8,556 nt of DNA from Chloroflexota bacterium (GTDB taxonomy: Bacteria; Chloroflexota; Anaerolineae; Promineifilales; Promineifilaceae), in contig JAUVOB010000037.1 in assembly GCA_030599405.1 (NCBI GenBank), positions 1-8,556 of the forward strand, read 5' to 3'. Within the stretch, counting starts at the first letter, position 1. Each line of letters starts with the position of its first letter. Made by a program: the position numbers and the translations under genes. The notes under the pieces were generated by a model, which did not search any database, was not told where the DNA came from, and was given only the letters and a program-made list of their open reading frames with translations. This document shows positions 1-6,855 of this stretch, piece by piece.

Positions 1-1
1 A

Positions 2-3000
2 GTCTCTCCCGATAGCCGCACCGTCACCATAGAAGCCAGCGTCCGAGACGTCAATGATTTCCCGGTTACGGCTCGAGCAGAGATTATTTATCACGCAGCC
101 GACACCTACGTGGGTGTTCTTACCGATAAGTGGTTCACGACCGCCGGTTCCAGTACGGATGTGGATGTCATAACGGTTGACTGGGACGGGCAGCCAGTTC
201 CCGATCGTGAGGTTGAGCTTACGCTTTACCGCCGTGATTGGCGGCCGATTCGCGAATCAAACATCAGTCGTTACTACACACGCTGGGAGGTTACGAACAC
301 CGAAGTAGACCAAGTCCGAGTGACGACAGATGGACAGGGAATGGCCAGTGCCCAGTTAGTGCCAAATAGCGGAGGTAGTTATCTGATTGTGGCTACGACG
401 ACAGATGACAGCGGCCGAAGTCACAGCAGCAGCACCTTCCTCTGGGTGTCGAGCGCCGATTACGTCGGGTGGCGTGTCGATCCCAAGGAACGGCGAATGG
501 ATCTAACGCTGGATAAGGATGAATATAACCCTGGAGATACGGCCCGGATCCTGGTCCAGTCGCCATTTACAGGCCCGGTCCAAGCCTGGGTGACTATTGA
601 ACGAGGTGATCTTATCGAGCAACGATTGATCACGTTGCAGTCGAACAGCGAGGTGATCGAAATACCAATCATCGAGGATTACGCCCCCAATGTTTTCGTT
701 ACCGTCCATGCGGTTAAAGGTATCGACGAGTCGAATCGATATGCCGATATGAGAATCGGAATGGCTGAGTTGCTTGTCTCGCCTGGACATCTGGGACTGG
801 ACATTACACTTTCACCCCGAGGTGAATTACACAAGCCTGGAGACAGCGTTGATTACGAAATCGAGGTAACCGACCAACGCGGAAACCCTGTGCAGGCAAA
901 TCTATCACTGGCTTTGGTCGATCTAGCTGTATTGTCATTAAAGGCCGACAATGCGCCACATATCTTGGAAGCGTTCTATGAACGACAGCCAATGCGCAGC
1001 AAGACGGGATCTGGTCTCATCATCTCAGGTGAAGGGCTGGAAATCGAGATCCCTCTAGAGCAGGGCGGCATGGGCGGCGGGGGTGGTGGTCTTGATGAAG
1101 CAGCTCTTAGCACCTTCGCCCTGGAAGAGGAAGATGAGGTTCGAAAGGATTTTCCGGATACGGCATTTTGGAAGGCAAAAGTCGCGACTGATGCAAACGG
1201 ACATGCCACCGTATCCATACCATTGCCGGATTCATTAACTACCTGGCGCCTCAGTACAAAAGGCGTAAGCGATTACACGACGAGTGCCGATACTTTGGTC
1301 GGTCAGGATCAGGTCGATATCATCGCAACCCTTCCGCTCCTAATCCGCCCAATCACCCCCAGGTTCTTGACGGTTGGCGATAAGTTGCAGCTAGGAGCCG
1401 TCGTTCACAACAACAGCGGCGAGCCGCTTGATGTAACTGTTAGCCTGGTTGCCTTGGGCTTGACTCTTGAAGGACCGTCTGATCAGTCAATTGTCATACC
1501 GGCCGAGGGCAGGGAAGTTGTGCGCTGGCCAGCGACCGTAGATGATGTTCGCTTTGCAGATCTTACATTCAGAGCGGAAGGAGGAGGATACCGCGACGCA
1601 TCAAAGCCAACCTTTGGTATCGCCCCGGATCAACTCCTTCCCGTTGTACGTTATTCCGGAGAGGATCTCGTAGGTACTTCCGGTGTCCTCGATGAGGCAG
1701 GACGGCGCGTGGAGGCGATTCTTCTGCCACCTAATATCGACAGGAGCCAGGGAGAGGTTCAGCTCAAGCTGAGTCCATCATTGGCGGCCGCGATAATCGA
1801 TGCCTTTGAGTACGTAAACAGATTAGAAGATCGACCGGCATGCGCCCATTCTGTCACGGATCAGCTGTTGCCTAACGTTGCCACATTTCGGGCCATGCAA
1901 TTGATGGACCTTCAAGATGAGGATTTGACAACCAGGTTAGAAGCGTTGATCCAGGAAGATATCGGCCGGCTTGAGGATTTGCAGAAAACGAACGGCGGTT
2001 GGGGTTGGTGCTACTCATCAGAAGCCGACCGCTATCTCAGCGCTTATACCCTCCTGGCTCTCGCGAAAGCGCAAGAAGCGGGCTTCAGCATTCCCAGGGA
2101 AGTCACCCGCAGAGCCACGGTTTATCTTCGAACTCAGCTGAGAAGTGTCCAGGATCTTACCGAATCATACGAGGTAAACAGGCAAGCCTTCTTCTTGTAT
2201 GTACTGTCTGAACTGGACCAGGTAAGTGTCGACGAACTGGACGAACTGTTCATTGAGCGACGCGCGCTTCTCGATCCTTATGCAAGGGGTCTAATATTGA
2301 TGGCTTATGATATGCTGGGCGAAGGCGATACCGAGATGGCAACCTTGATCGCCGATTTAAACGACAGCGTCATTCTTAGCGCCAGTGGCGCTCACTGGGA
2401 GGATGCCGTACCGGACTGGGACAATCTGGGCAGCGATATTCGGGGAACGGCGATGATCGTCGAGGCCCTGACCCGTGTTGACCCGGCAAACGCGCTCTTG
2501 CCGAACGCGGTCGGGTGGTTGATGGTTGCCCGTACCGCCGATCACTGGCCTTCCGGTCAGGATAATGCATGGAGCATTTTAGCCCTATCAGATTGGATGG
2601 CCGCCAGCGGCGAGTTGAACGTCGATTACGACTATAAGGTCGCCGTGAACGGACGTGGCTTATCCGAAGGCCACTTCGATCAAGAAAACGTCTCTGAAAG
2701 CGCAGAGTTGGCTATTGCCGTTGGCGAACTCTTACCGGAAGACGTCAATTTCATCGATTTCCAACGCGGAAGCGGCGACGGACGTCTATACTATTCGGCC
2801 TATCTAGATTCCTTTGTAGATGCTAATTACCTGGAGGCAATCAACCGGGGTATCGATGTGCAGAGAGTCTACTATGATGCGACCTGTGATCCCGAAGATA
2901 GCGTCTGCGAACCGATCTCGGAAATCGAGAATGGGCAGCAGGTGAGGGTGGAGCTAACGGTAGTGGTACCGTCTAATCTGCTCTATGTCGTCCTTAGAGA

Positions 3001-3319
3001 TCCTATCCCTGCCGGGACCGAAGCCATCGATCCTGGTCTCTTAACGACGGGATCTAATTCGGGTGCATCGATGGTCCGAATAGACCATGAATACCTCTAT
3101 GGCTATTGGGGATGGTGGTATTTTGATCACATCGAATACCGAGATAACGCCGTCATCTTCATGAGCAACTACCTGCCGGCCGGGACCTATCAGTTCACCT
3201 ATCATTTGCAGACGACCATACCCGGTGAATACCAGGTTATTCCTGCCACTGCCCGGCAAGAATTCTTCCCTGAAGTGTTCGGCCGCAGCGATGGGCTGGT
3301 ATTATCGATCGAGGATTGA
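2..3319 (+). CDS. Alpha-2-macroglobulin family protein, C-terminal part (5' end outside window), thioester motif degenerate
   Basis: The frame is open from position 2, so the GTG at 110 is internal and the true start lies upstream; 1105 residues are visible. In the family this is a large envelope or periplasmic protease-trapping protein. Numbering visible residues from position 2, the N-terminal part is a run of beta-rich macroglobulin (MG) domains. A Gly-rich linker (residues 355-363, nt 1064-1090) resembles the bait region. The conserved A2M core follows, with DTAFW at about residue 386 and a TTWRL motif. Next is the helical thioester domain with its NGGWGW motif at about residue 664, and finally the C-terminal MG domain ending in FFPEVFGRS (nt 3263-3289). 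At the thioester site (nt 1841-1852) the sequence is C-A-H-S, where thioester-active members have C-x-E-Q, so the Gln partner is missing. Two Cys at nt 2885-2908 flank an acidic loop in the C-terminal domain. Bacterial members are usually lipoproteins; that end is not visible. The gene ends directly against the stop of the convergent methyltransferase gene, leaving no room for a terminator. Family assignment is firm; the target is unknown. Confidence 0.93.
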   Translation, partial: VSPDSRTVTIEASVRDVNDFPVTARAEIIYHAADTYVGVLTDKWFTTAGSSTDVDVITVDWDGQPVPDREVELTLYRRDWRPIRESNISRYYTRWEVTNTEVDQVRVTTDGQGMASAQLVPNSGGSYLIVATTTDDSGRSHSSSTFLWVSSADYVGWRVDPKERRMDLTLDKDEYNPGDTARILVQSPFTGPVQAWVTIERGDLIEQRLITLQSNSEVIEIPIIEDYAPNVFVTVHAVKGIDESNRYADMRIGMAELLVSPGHLGLDITLSPRGELHKPGDSVDYEIEVTDQRGNPVQANLSLALVDLAVLSLKADNAPHILEAFYERQPMRSKTGSGLIISGEGLEIEIPLEQGGMGGGGGGLDEAALSTFALEEEDEVRKDFPDTAFWKAKVATDANGHATVSIPLPDSLTTWRLSTKGVSDYTTSADTLVGQDQVDIIATLPLLIRPITPRFLTVGDKLQLGAVVHNNSGEPLDVTVSLVALGLTLEGPSDQSIVIPAEGREVVRWPATVDDVRFADLTFRAEGGGYRDASKPTFGIAPDQLLPVVRYSGEDLVGTSGVLDEAGRRVEAILLPPNIDRSQGEVQLKLSPSLAAAIIDAFEYVNRLEDRPACAHSVTDQLLPNVATFRAMQLMDLQDEDLTTRLEALIQEDIGRLEDLQKTNGGWGWCYSSEADRYLSAYTLLALAKAQEAGFSIPREVTRRATVYLRTQLRSVQDLTESYEVNRQAFFLYVLSELDQVSVDELDELFIERRALLDPYARGLILMAYDMLGEGDTEMATLIADLNDSVILSASGAHWEDAVPDWDNLGSDIRGTAMIVEALTRVDPANALLPNAVGWLMVARTADHWPSGQDNAWSILALSDWMAASGELNVDYDYKVAVNGRGLSEGHFDQENVSESAELAIAVGELLPEDVNFIDFQRGSGDGRLYYSAYLDSFVDANYLEAINRGIDVQRVYYDATCDPEDSVCEPISEIENGQQVRVELTVVVPSNLLYVVLRDPIPAGTEAIDPGLLTTGSNSGASMVRIDHEYLYGYWGWWYFDHIEYRDNAVIFMSNYLPAGTYQFTYHLQTTIPGEYQVIPATARQEFFPEVFGRSDGLVLSIED

Positions 3320-4105
3320 TTAGCGGTAAGCGACGACGCCGAACGCTTCTTTTCTGGGGATAACGCGCCGAAAACCTGCGTCTTTAAGTCTCTGGACGAC
3401 TCCCCGTGATGTCCGTCTTCCTGACCGGCTGGTGAGATCGCCGACATAGTGGAAGAGGCGACCGCCCGGTGCCAACACGCGTACAAGTTGTTCGTAAAAT
3501 TCGGCAGAATAGAGACGACCCGCGAGACTGATGGTCGGTGGATCGTGCATGATTCGAGAGAATGCAGCATCCTCGAAATGCGTGATTTCCTCAAACACAT
3601 CGCCTATGCGACTTTCAATCCGTTTGTCTTCGAAAAGCCGGTGTGACCAAGGGTTAATGCCGCAGATCTCTAGGACGGCTGGATCTATCTCGACTGTGAT
3701 GACTTTCTCAGCCGATTTCGCCGCTTCAATAGCTGTATAGCCCAGTCCGGTTGACGTATCGAGCACCTGACCGGTTACCGGCTTAAGGGTCTTGATCTTC
3801 GCTAACGTGTCCCTACGGGGATCCGTGTCCTTTATTCGGTGCATGGGTATCCCCGATAGGAGCATAGTAGGCGGTCCGGAAGTAGGCATCAGGGAATAAA
3901 TACGACTCATCATCTCTGAATAGAGTTGAACCTTCCAGATTCGGCCAGAATCGACTGTGAAACAGCCAACTTCATGCTGGTTTATGTCCTCGAGATCCTC
4001 CCAGCCGACAAGCTGGCCATCAGGGAAAACGGCGCCACCATCACCTATATGGATTTCAGATTTGGTGCGACCAAGATCTAATGAGACCACCACTGTGCGA
4101 GCCAT
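3320..4105 (-). CDS. Predicted SAM-dependent methyltransferase of the archaeal-type COG2521-like family
   Basis: A 261-residue class I (Rossmann) methyltransferase with an extra N-terminal segment of about 80 residues. With the Met at 4105 as residue 1, the SAM-binding motif I is LDTSTGLGY at 115-123, the acidic end of strand 2 is E139 (ITVEIDP), and motif IV is HDPP at 187-190, in the position where amino-methylating enzymes carry (N/D)PP-type residues. A LAPGGRLFHY stretch follows. The LDTxTGLGYTA, NPWS and HDPP signature matches what I recall of the 'predicted archaeal methyltransferase' family; its substrate is unknown to me. I chose the ATG at 4105 because the product begins MARTVVVSLDLG, the start of conserved-looking sequence, with a purine-rich GGAAAGAG directly before it. 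An in-frame TTG at 4168, behind an AAGG, would add 21 residues. The gene is the last of the leftward block, 109 bp after parB, and abuts the macroglobulin gene tail to tail. Methyltransferase fold is well supported; the exact start is less so. Confidence 0.85.
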   Translation of the reverse strand: MARTVVVSLDLGRTKSEIHIGDGGAVFPDGQLVGWEDLEDINQHEVGCFTVDSGRIWKVQLYSEMMSRIYSLMPTSGPPTMLLSGIPMHRIKDTDPRRDTLAKIKTLKPVTGQVLDTSTGLGYTAIEAAKSAEKVITVEIDPAVLEICGINPWSHRLFEDKRIESRIGDVFEEITHFEDAAFSRIMHDPPTISLAGRLYSAEFYEQLVRVLAPGGRLFHYVGDLTSRSGRRTSRGVVQRLKDAGFRRVIPRKEAFGVVAYR

Positions 4106-4214
4106 CTCTTTCCGGGCCTCAAAAATGGGTTTTGTTTGGTAGCGCGATAGGATAACTGAGACCGCCAACGTCGACCTTTTTCCGTGACTCGTGCCCTAAC
4201 CGGCCGATAAATGC

Positions 4215-5081
4215 CTAAGGGGCATCCTTGTCTACAATCGCTTCATACAAGGCTTGCAGGTCCTCGTCAGAGTAAAAATGAATGACGACTTTCCCACCTG
4301 TTTGACCTTTCTGAATATCAACCCGCGTACCAAGGGATTGGCGAAACTGCGTCTGCAGGTAACTCCATTCAGGGGAAAGGGAACTCGGCGGCTTCGGGGT
4401 AGGCTTGGCCGCCGAATTGATCTTCTTAACGATTTCCTCGACCTGGCGAACGCTGAATTCTCTTTTGATGATGCTGTTCATGACGGCTGTCTGGGCTTCG
4501 TCAGTTTCAAGCGGTAGCAGAGCCCTTGCATGGGCGCCACTGATCTTGCCTGCCATAACGGCGGCCTGGATATTGACCGGGAGGTTAAGCAAACGCAGCG
4601 TATTCGCAATTGTCGGCCGGCTTTTTCCGACTCTGCCCGCTACATCTTCCTGCGTGAGATAGAAATCGTCTATTAGTTGCTGATAGGCACGAGCCTCTTC
4701 TATTGGGTTTAGATCAGCTCTCTGAATGTTCTCTATCAGTGCTAATTCAAGCATGTCTTGTGACGATGCTTCCTTGACGACAACCGGCAGCTCATTCAGG
4801 CCAGCCATCTGTGCGGCTCTCCACCGTCTCTCGCCGACAATAAGGGTGTAACCCCCTTGTTCGTCTTTTCGGACGACAAGAGGTTGGATAAGTCCATGCT
4901 CTCGGATCGAAGCCGACAGATCGGTGAGGCTATCATCATCTATTTCAGCTCGTGGCTGCAACGGATTAGGCGAAATGCTGGTCACTGGCACCATGAGCAA
5001 TCCGCTCTCATCCTGCTGTTCTGGCTCACCTGGGGGTATCAAGGAGCTTAGTCCCCTTCCTAATCCGCGCCTCTTGCTCAT
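4215..5081 (-). CDS. parB: Chromosome partitioning protein ParB (Spo0J)
   Basis: A 288-residue ParB, the usual length for chromosomal members. In the family, ParB binds parS centromere sites, slides as a CTP-gated clamp and stimulates the ParA ATPase to segregate replication origins. The N-terminal RRGLGRGLSSLI (residues 4-15) is the ParA-interacting arm typical of chromosomal ParB. The nuclease-like CTP-binding domain shows NPLQPR (39-44), GERRWRAA (83-90) and ENIQRADLNP (117-126). The helix-turn-helix spans about 143-168, followed by SGAHARALL (181-189). A Pro/Lys-rich linker (about 223-237) leads to the C-terminal dimerisation domain. The ATG overlaps the parA stop as ATGA, so translation is probably coupled, with an AGGA at 5092-5095 inside the parA end as a possible ribosome-binding site. 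No canonical parS site is seen in the window. A weak 5-bp hairpin lies across the stop codon but is not a credible terminator. Confidence 0.97.
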   Translation of the reverse strand: MSKRRGLGRGLSSLIPPGEPEQQDESGLLMVPVTSISPNPLQPRAEIDDDSLTDLSASIREHGLIQPLVVRKDEQGGYTLIVGERRWRAAQMAGLNELPVVVKEASSQDMLELALIENIQRADLNPIEEARAYQQLIDDFYLTQEDVAGRVGKSRPTIANTLRLLNLPVNIQAAVMAGKISGAHARALLPLETDEAQTAVMNSIIKREFSVRQVEEIVKKINSAAKPTPKPPSSLSPEWSYLQTQFRQSLGTRVDIQKGQTGGKVVIHFYSDEDLQALYEAIVDKDAP

Positions 5082-5875
5082 GTATTTGATTTCCTGTTCA
5101 TCGGCTGAGCTCTGTCTCCCCCTACGAGCTCGGCTGTTAATATCTTATAGGCAATGGCGCCGGGGGAGTTTGGTGCATACAGGCTTATCGGCATGCCATA
5201 ACTTGGCGCCTCGCTCAGGCGTATATTCCGCGGAATGATGGTGCGAAAGACATGGTCGGGAAAATGAAACCTAACCTCCTCCACAACCTGCCGGCTCAGA
5301 TTCGTCCTCTTGTCGTACATCGTCATGATCAGTCCGCGTATCCGCAGATCGCTATTTATGTGCTTGCGAATGAGCTCAATTGTCTCCAAGAGCTGGGTCA
5401 AACCCTCCAGAGCCAAGTATTCACATTGAATTGGGATGATGACGCCATCCTTGGCAGCAGCTAAGGCGTTGACCGTTAGTAAACCTAAGCTAGGAGGGCA
5501 ATCAATCAATATGTAATCGTAGGTGTTGTTGGTTTGCTTCAGCGCGTTTTTCAGACGGTATTCACGGGCAGGCAAATTGACCAACTCTACCTCGGCCCCG
5601 GCCATCGCCGGATTGGAGGGCGCCAGGCTTACCTTCGATACCTCATGGTAAATAGCGATTCTATCAAGGGTGCTCCTCTCAAGAAGAAGGTCGTACACCG
5701 ATGGATTCGCTTTGTGTTTATCGAAACCGAGATTTGACGTAGCATTGGCTTGAGGGTCGAGATCAATGACCAAAACTCGAAAGCCTTTATTAGCCATGAA
5801 GGCGGCCATGTTAACAACGCTGGTTGTCTTTCCGACACCACCTTTTTGCATGGCCATAGCATAGATCTTAGTCAT
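5078..5875 (-). CDS. parA: Chromosome partitioning ATPase ParA (Soj)
   Basis: A 265-residue MinD/ParA-family P-loop ATPase that binds DNA non-specifically when ATP-bound and cooperates with ParB in origin segregation. The deviant Walker A motif KGGVGKTT lies at residues 11-18, with the signature lysine K11. The Walker A' motif VIDLDPQANAT is at 36-46 and the Walker B motif ILIDCPPS at 122-129. The C-terminal RNIRLSEAPSYGMPI (217-230) is the conserved Soj segment. The Walker A motif lies very near the N-terminus and there is no preceding HTH domain, which fits chromosomal Soj-type (type Ia lacking the plasmid repressor arm) and argues against a plasmid origin. The start is supported by AAGGG (complement of 5881-5885) five bases before the ATG. 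It follows the kinase gene by 57 bp and overlaps parB by 4 bp. Confidence 0.97.
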   Translation of the reverse strand: MTKIYAMAMQKGGVGKTTSVVNMAAFMANKGFRVLVIDLDPQANATSNLGFDKHKANPSVYDLLLERSTLDRIAIYHEVSKVSLAPSNPAMAGAEVELVNLPAREYRLKNALKQTNNTYDYILIDCPPSLGLLTVNALAAAKDGVIIPIQCEYLALEGLTQLLETIELIRKHINSDLRIRGLIMTMYDKRTNLSRQVVEEVRFHFPDHVFRTIIPRNIRLSEAPSYGMPISLYAPNSPGAIAYKILTAELVGGDRAQPMNRKSNT

Positions 5876-5932
5876 AGTAACCCTTGTTATCCGAGATGAT
5901 TTCTTTACCTAATCAGCGTGCAGTTCTGAATT

Positions 5933-6766
5933 CTATCCACTATCCACTACCTTTGAGATGGCGACGATCTTGTCCTCAATGGTCTCTTGCGTAACCGATG
6001 CCGCAGCAACACGATTAGCAAATTCAGCAGAATCCCAAGGGTTGCCGCGAGTCTGGTACAGGCGGATGAAATAGGCGGCGGCGAAGGAGTCCCCGGAACC
6101 GGTTGGATTGACCTCAATAACTGGTGGCGCCGGAAAATGACGGCTCTCACCGCGGCAATGCACCGTACAGCCACCTGCCTGTTCGGTCAATACGAGCAAT
6201 CTAGCTCTCTCGCGATACACCTGAAGCACAGATGGATCGTTCAGATCTTCCTTGCTCAGTATGACGGCCGCGGCCATTGGCAGCGTGTCGTTCGCCTCTG
6301 GCCATTCGCTGCTGGCAACTTGCCCGCTCTCGTCCCACCTACGAAGCCAACCTTGGGGCGTCAATCCCACGATGCTATTGCTGAACAGGTTGATCATGGA
6401 TGGATCAATCTCGTTTGCAATCGGTCCAAGGTGCACGATGGGTGCACGAATCCAAGCCGGCGGAACATGCTTTCTCTGGATTAAACTAGCCACTGTAAAA
6501 ATCTTCTGCTGGCGTCTACCGTCCGCGTATGTATTCTCGAAGGTGGTCGTAGTCGCAGTAGCAACATTCTCGACAGCAATGCCAGGAAAGGCCGATTCTA
6601 GGTCGAGATCTGACGCAACACTAGTAACAACGGCTACGCGTAAGCCCAATGCCTGGGCCACACGGGCCGCATATGTGACCGTTCCCCCGGGCACTGATCC
6701 GGATGGCGTAAGGTCCAAAGATGCGTGACCAATAGCAAGATAGTCAACTTCTGGATAAACTGTCAC
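5933..6766 (-). CDS. PfkB/ribokinase-family carbohydrate kinase, substrate unknown
   Basis: A 277-residue member of the PfkB family, which transfers phosphate from ATP to a sugar or nucleoside-like alcohol. The N-terminal strand DYLAIGHASLDL (8-19) is followed by the substrate-side PGGTVTYAA (26-34). The C-terminal signature reads NPTGSGDSFAAAY (220-232): the anion-hole glycines and the presumed catalytic base D226 are kept, while the usual first Asp is Asn (N220) and the usual GAGD Ala is Ser. The N-terminal lid appears short, which is common in small PfkB proteins of this type. The start is GTG at 6766 with no recognisable Shine-Dalgarno, but a TAGAAT hexamer lies 7 nt upstream, consistent with a leaderless transcript. 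It is the first gene of the leftward block that contains parA and parB. Family is clear; ribokinase, adenosine kinase or another activity cannot be chosen from sequence alone. Confidence 0.9.
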   Translation of the reverse strand: MTVYPEVDYLAIGHASLDLTPSGSVPGGTVTYAARVAQALGLRVAVVTSVASDLDLESAFPGIAVENVATATTTTFENTYADGRRQQKIFTVASLIQRKHVPPAWIRAPIVHLGPIANEIDPSMINLFSNSIVGLTPQGWLRRWDESGQVASSEWPEANDTLPMAAAVILSKEDLNDPSVLQVYRERARLLVLTEQAGGCTVHCRGESRHFPAPPVIEVNPTGSGDSFAAAYFIRLYQTRGNPWDSAEFANRVAAASVTQETIEDKIVAISKVVDSG

Positions 6767-6773
6767 GTCTCTG

Positions 6774-6801
6774 ATTCTACCTGAGTAAAGAAAGGCGACA
6801 A
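6774..6801 (-). promoter_or_regulatory. Candidate sigma-70-type promoter for the kinase-parAB block (possibly leaderless)
   Basis: Reading the minus strand, TTGTCG (6801-6796; four of six matches to TTGACA) is followed after 16 bp by TAGAAT (6779-6774; five of six matches to TATAAT). The start GTG at 6766 begins 7 nt after the -10 hexamer, so transcription would start at or near the start codon. Position and match are seen; promoter function is inferred. Confidence 0.5.
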
Positions 6802-6824
6802 CTCGAGGGATCAGGTGGTATTAT
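6795..6824 (+). promoter_or_regulatory. Candidate sigma-70-type promoter for the lipoprotein gene
   Basis: GCGACA (6795-6800; four of six matches to the -35 consensus) and TATTAT (6819-6824; five of six to the -10 consensus) are 18 bp apart. The expected start of transcription near 6831 would give a leader of about 25 nt that contains the GAGG ribosome-binding site at 6847-6850. Its -35 box shares five base pairs with the -35 box of the opposing kinase promoter. Confidence 0.4.
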
Positions 6825-6855
6825 TGAGCTATACCGAGGATGATGTGAGGAATCG

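Noticed and set aside
110..112. GTG at 110 as the start of the macroglobulin gene
   Set aside because: The frame is open to the left edge, and the upstream codons encode a sensible macroglobulin-type beta-strand sequence ending in Y-V-G-V, so the gene is cut by the window.
3202..3600. 132-codon minus-strand frame across the macroglobulin/methyltransferase junction
   Set aside because: It overlaps two well-supported genes in other frames, and its product has no recognisable motif or family-like composition.
4106..4214. parS site in the gap after parB
   Set aside because: There is no 14-16 bp palindrome with a CACGTG core here or elsewhere in the window; the CACGAGTCACG stretch on the minus strand is not palindromic.
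4211..4225. Hairpin ATGCC-loop-GGCAT across the parB stop codon as a terminator
   Set aside because: The stem is only 5 bp and the sequence after it on the minus strand lacks a run of T residues.
5876..5932. Separate promoter for parA
   Set aside because: Only poor hexamer matches (such as TTAGGT with TAACAA) were found, not enough to report as a feature.
5987..6484. 165-codon plus-strand frame antisense to the kinase gene
   Set aside because: It is antisense to a gene with intact PfkB signatures, has no upstream signal and shows no family features.
6252..6728. 158-codon plus-strand frame antisense to the kinase gene
   Set aside because: Same situation as the neighbouring antisense frame; the two even overlap each other in different frames, which is typical of shadow frames.
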